Both the position numbers and the translations under genes were made by a program. A stretch of 51,668 nucleotides of DNA from Aquifex sp964425585 (GTDB lineage: Bacteria > Aquificota > Aquificia > Aquificales > Aquificaceae): assembly GCA_964425585.1 (NCBI GenBank), contig CAYRMG010000006.1, positions 1-51,668 of the forward strand. The letters run 5' to 3'. The notes beneath the pieces are model-generated. The model searched no databases, was not told the DNA's origin, and worked only from the letters and a program-made list of their open reading frames with translations. How positions within the stretch are numbered: position 1 is the stretch's first letter; every line of letters begins with the position of its first letter. Below, piece by piece: positions 48,539 to 51,668 of the stretch.

Positions 48539-51500
48539 ATGATTAGTGAGAATCTCTTTTCCGCCAAATCCCTTGAGTATCTGGAAAAGGCAAAGGAAAT
48601 AGCAAAGGAGTTTAAAGACACCAAGGTAGATACGGATCACCTTATGCTCGCATTTCTCAGCGATGAGAAATCACCTCTAACTAAATACCTTGAAAAGAGA
48701 GGAATAGATAGAAGGGAGTTCCTCAAAAGGGTAAGGGAATACCTTGATAATTTGCGTTCTCAGCTTGAAAAAGCTATAGATGCCGAAGCGCAAAACCTCA
48801 TTAATCTCAGAACTCAAATAATGGAAGTTAAGTCAAACATAGGAAACGTTCAATCCGAATTATCAAGGATAAGAAGTGCAAAGGAAAGACTCCTGAAGGA
48901 GCTTGATTATGCGAGAAGATACGGGGACTGGTGGAGTGTTGAAACCTTAGAACTTGAACTCAAACAGCTGGAGGCAACCGAAAGGAACATAAAAAGACAA
49001 CTTGAACAGGTTGAAAAGAGTCTTAGCACGGTATTCCCTCCCGAAGATGTAAAAGCCTTTCTGGAGAATAAACTTTCAATAGATGGCCTCATAAGGAAGG
49101 CTCTTGAGAAGTCATCACTCATTGAGCAGGTAAAAGAACTCGGTATATCTCCCGACAGGATAAAAGATAAAATAGCGGAAAAGGTCTTCGGTAAAAAGCC
49201 TGTATTTGATAACAGCCAGTATTTAACCCAGGTTCTTGAAAAGGCTCAAGATAAGGCCATATCCGAGGGTGAGTCTCAGGTCAGCCCTGCTCATATAGCT
49301 GCAGCTTTAATAGAGGCAAAGGAAACCATAGCGGGTAAATTAATAAATCAAGTCTTAGGAGGTGAAAAAGAGATGAAGAAGGATGTAACTCAAGAACTAA
49401 AAGAAGAGGAAAAGTCTCCTCTTGAACGTTTCGGCGTAAATCTCAACGAGCTCGCAAGACAGGGTAAGCTTGACCCTGTAATAGGAAGGGAAAAGGAAAT
49501 AAACCAGGTTATAGAAATACTCCTTAGAAGAACCAAGAATAACCCCGTTCTCGTGGGAGACCCCGGAGTCGGTAAAACCGCAATAGTTGAGGGACTTGCT
49601 CAGAGGATAGTTAACAAAGAAGTTCCCCCCGAACTTCAGGATAAAGAGATATGGTCAATAGATATGGCTTCCCTGCTTGCGGGTTCAAAATACAGGGGAG
49701 AGTTTGAAGAGAGATTAAAAGCTTTGCTTGACGAGGTAAAGGAAAAGGGCAACGTAATACTCTTCATTGACGAAATACATACGGTTGTGGGAGCCGGTGC
49801 TGCAGAGGGTGCCGTTGATGCTGCAAACATAATGAAGCCTGCTCTTGCAAGGGGTGAGATTAGGGTAATAGGAGCTACTACGGTTGATGAATACAGGAAG
49901 TATATAGAGAAAGACCCTGCCCTTGAAAGGAGATTCCAGCCCGTGTTCGTAGATGAACCCACCGAAGAGCAGACCATAGAAATACTCAAAGGTCTAAGAC
50001 CGAAGCTTGAACAGTATCACAAGGTGAAAATTTCCGATGAGGCTATAGAAGCGGCCGTCAAGCTCACAAAGAGATACGTAACATTCAGGAGACTTCCCGA
50101 CAAGGCTATAGACGCCCTTGACCAAGCTGCGGCAAGAAAGAAGCTCAAGGTAATAGGTCTTCCTCCGGAAGTTCAAGAAATAGAAAGGAAGATTAAAGCC
50201 CTTGAGGAGGAAATAATAGAAGCAAACCTTAAGGGTGATTACGAAAGGGAAGCCCAGCTCAAGATACAAAAGGCACAACTTGAAAAGGAAAAGCAGGAAC
50301 TCCTCAAAAAACAAGGAGGCGTTGAAGCAAAGATTAAAGAACTCAAGAAGAAAATAGAAGAACTGGATGAAAAGATAAAGGAAGCTGCGGAAAAGGGTGA
50401 TTACGAAAAAGAAGCCGAGCTTAAGATAGAGAAGGTCAAGCTGGAGAAAGAACTGAAAGCTCTTGAAAACCAAAAATCCCAAGAACTTGTCGTTACTTGG
50501 GATGATGTTGCGGAAGTTGTATCCGAGTGGACCGGAATACCGGTATCAAGACTGAGAGAAGAGGAAACACAAAAACTCTTAAGACTTGAAGAAGAACTTC
50601 ACAAAAGGGTTGTTGACCAGGAGCACGCGGTAAAAGCGGTAGCTGAAGCTATAAGAAGAGCAAGGGCAGGACTAAAGGACCCCAAAAGACCTATAGCAAG
50701 CTTCCTTTTCCTAGGACCTACAGGTGTAGGTAAGACAGAACTCTCAAAGGCTCTTGCAGAACTTCTATTCGGAGACGAGGATGCTCTCATAAGACTTGAC
50801 ATGTCGGAATTCAAAGAGGAGCATTCCATAGCCAAGTTGATAGGTGCACCTCCCGGATACGTCGGATACGAAGAGGGCGGAAAGCTAACGGAAGCGGTAA
50901 GGAGAAAACCCTACTCGGTTATACTACTTGACGAGATTGAAAAGGCACACCCGAGAGTTCTTGACCTGTTCCTGCAAGTTCTTGACGATGGAAGACTCAC
51001 GGATTCCCACGGAAGAACGGTAGACTTCAGAAACACCGTTATCATAATGACCTCAAACATAGGTTCTCAGTATCTCCTGAACATACCCGTAGATGCGGAC
51101 GAAGAAACCTTAAACAAGGAATTTGAAAAGGCCAGGGAAAAAGTTCTTGAAGAACTAAAGCTTTACATGAGACCCGAGTTCATAAACAGAATTGACGAGA
51201 TAATCGTATTCAAACCCCTCACAATGAAAGAACTCTCCCAAATTATAGACCTTCTTATAAACAACGTTAACAGGAGACTTGCCGAAAGGAACATAAAGAT
51301 AGAGCTAACGGAAGAGGCGAAGAAGGAACTTGTAAGAAGGGGATACGACCCGGCGTTCGGAGCAAGGCCGCTCAAAAGAACGATACAAAAGTATATAGAA
51401 ACCCCCCTTGCGGATAAGATAATCAGAGGAGAAATAAAAGACGGAATGACAGTAGTTGTAGATTACAAAGACGGAGAATTTGTATTTATCCCTAAGGAAG

Positions 51501-51559
51501 AGTATGAAAAGCAAAAAACAACCGTTTCCGCGGAGGAAAATAAAGATAAAGCTTCTTAA
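48539..51559 (+). CDS. clpB: ClpB-type disaggregase (AAA+ chaperone), long form
   Basis: 1006 residues, about 140 longer than most ClpB. ClpB threads aggregated proteins through its hexamer with DnaK help. N-terminal Clp repeat one spans about 8-70, then an inserted coiled coil (about 75-185), then repeat two (about 222-280). NBD1 has Walker A GDPGVGKT (about 339) and VILFIDEIHTVVGAG; the middle coiled-coil domain (about 545-655) holds two copies of a KGDYE-type motif; NBD2 has GPTGVGKT (about 725) and VILLDEIEKAHP. No ClpP-binding IGF loop was noticed. Start ATG 48539 has a strong Shine-Dalgarno; the frame extends upstream without family similarity. Confidence 0.95.
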   Translation: MISENLFSAKSLEYLEKAKEIAKEFKDTKVDTDHLMLAFLSDEKSPLTKYLEKRGIDRREFLKRVREYLDNLRSQLEKAIDAEAQNLINLRTQIMEVKSNIGNVQSELSRIRSAKERLLKELDYARRYGDWWSVETLELELKQLEATERNIKRQLEQVEKSLSTVFPPEDVKAFLENKLSIDGLIRKALEKSSLIEQVKELGISPDRIKDKIAEKVFGKKPVFDNSQYLTQVLEKAQDKAISEGESQVSPAHIAAALIEAKETIAGKLINQVLGGEKEMKKDVTQELKEEEKSPLERFGVNLNELARQGKLDPVIGREKEINQVIEILLRRTKNNPVLVGDPGVGKTAIVEGLAQRIVNKEVPPELQDKEIWSIDMASLLAGSKYRGEFEERLKALLDEVKEKGNVILFIDEIHTVVGAGAAEGAVDAANIMKPALARGEIRVIGATTVDEYRKYIEKDPALERRFQPVFVDEPTEEQTIEILKGLRPKLEQYHKVKISDEAIEAAVKLTKRYVTFRRLPDKAIDALDQAAARKKLKVIGLPPEVQEIERKIKALEEEIIEANLKGDYEREAQLKIQKAQLEKEKQELLKKQGGVEAKIKELKKKIEELDEKIKEAAEKGDYEKEAELKIEKVKLEKELKALENQKSQELVVTWDDVAEVVSEWTGIPVSRLREEETQKLLRLEEELHKRVVDQEHAVKAVAEAIRRARAGLKDPKRPIASFLFLGPTGVGKTELSKALAELLFGDEDALIRLDMSEFKEEHSIAKLIGAPPGYVGYEEGGKLTEAVRRKPYSVILLDEIEKAHPRVLDLFLQVLDDGRLTDSHGRTVDFRNTVIIMTSNIGSQYLLNIPVDADEETLNKEFEKAREKVLEELKLYMRPEFINRIDEIIVFKPLTMKELSQIIDLLINNVNRRLAERNIKIELTEEAKKELVRRGYDPAFGARPLKRTIQKYIETPLADKIIRGEIKDGMTVVVDYKDGEFVFIPKEEYEKQKTTVSAEENKDKAS

Positions 51560-51594
51560 TTTTCCCTCTCTTTGATATTATTTTTTTATCTGAA

Positions 51595-51667
51595 CGGGGC
51601 GTAGCGCAGGTGGTAGCGCGCTGGCTTCGGGAGCCAGAGGTCGCCGGTTCGAGTCCGGTCGCCCCGA
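51595..51667 (+). tRNA. tRNA-Pro (anticodon CGG)
   Basis: 73 nt without CCA. Acceptor stem CGGGGCG/CGCCCCG, anticodon arm CTGGC-TTCGGGA-GCCAG giving CGG, T arm CCGG with TTCGAGT. Discriminator A51667; the following base is T, so CCA is not encoded. Upstream T-rich stretch with TATTAT at 51576-51581 may be the -10; no clear -35 box. Confidence 0.97.
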
Positions 51668-51668
51668 T

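Overview
The window is a 51.7 kb piece of a bacterial chromosome, very probably from a hyperthermophilic member of the Aquificales close to Aquifex. The reasons are the A/T-leaning, Lys/Glu/Ile-rich coding style, the scattering of normally clustered genes (mraY, lpxC, lpxA, flgG and pilQ each lie among unrelated genes), an archaeal-type S-adenosylmethionine synthetase, a Gram-negative envelope (LpxC, LpxA, FabZ, TonB, secretin), a sigma-54 factor, and close resemblance of LpxC, IspE and SurE to the Aquifex proteins as I remember them. That resemblance was not computed. Exactly 100 Ns at 44518-44617 show that this is a draft scaffold.

Layout. 33-9646: a polytopic membrane protein, ispE, divergent tonB / TonB-dependent receptor, argG, a SEDS glycosyltransferase and rpiB, then tRNA-Ser(UGA)-thiE-bioD. 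9619-17944: a class B penicillin-binding protein, an exported unknown, metK, and a plus-strand run of a COG2187-like kinase, hemD, lpxC, a degenerate receiver and mtaD. 17916-25961: a continuous minus-strand run rpoN, a small gene, a receiver/metallo-beta-lactamase pseudoenzyme, lpxA, glmU, pilO, pilQ. 26002-29849: flgG, flgA, surE, glcD and a 56-residue gene. 29840-32012: rpsT, sfsA, fabZ and a cytochrome c assembly (CcsA-like) protein. 32037-40331: SPOUT methyltransferase, mraY, a UbiA-family prenyltransferase, tyrS, a 51-residue membrane protein, proS, ridA, dnaB, tRNA-Asn and two small genes. 40328-42528: methionine salvage operon mtnD-mtnC-cupin-mtnB on the minus strand. 42570-51667: HerA-like ATPase, a gap-interrupted cell wall amidase, a FliJ-MotE-like fusion, fumarase beta subunit, aspS, clpB and tRNA-Pro(CGG).

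How the genes work together. Envelope building is the main theme: peptidoglycan (mraY, glmU, SEDS protein, PBP, amidase) and lipid A (lpxC, lpxA, fabZ). AdoMet and methionine form a second theme (metK, mtaD, mtnBCD). Flagella and type IV pili form a third (flgG, flgA, fliJ-motE, pilO, pilQ, with rpoN close by). Almost no DNA is non-coding: the only stretches above 80 bases without a long reading frame hold small genes, tRNAs or promoters.

The most interesting signals are in the gene junctions. About 15 start codons have a -10-like hexamer ending 5-10 nt before them and no Shine-Dalgarno sequence, which suggests leaderless mRNAs; in three of these the hexamer begins with the stop codon of the upstream gene. 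Divergent genes share near-symmetric -10 elements. Eight of nine convergent gene pairs overlap at their 3' ends, three of them by the same palindrome, TTAA, which gives both genes their stop codon. Protein-level oddities are the receiver/MBL pseudoenzyme, the FliJ-MotE-like fusion, a ClpB with a repeated coiled-coil module, and an extra cupin in the methionine salvage operon. I found no CRISPR array, prophage, insertion sequence or rRNA gene.
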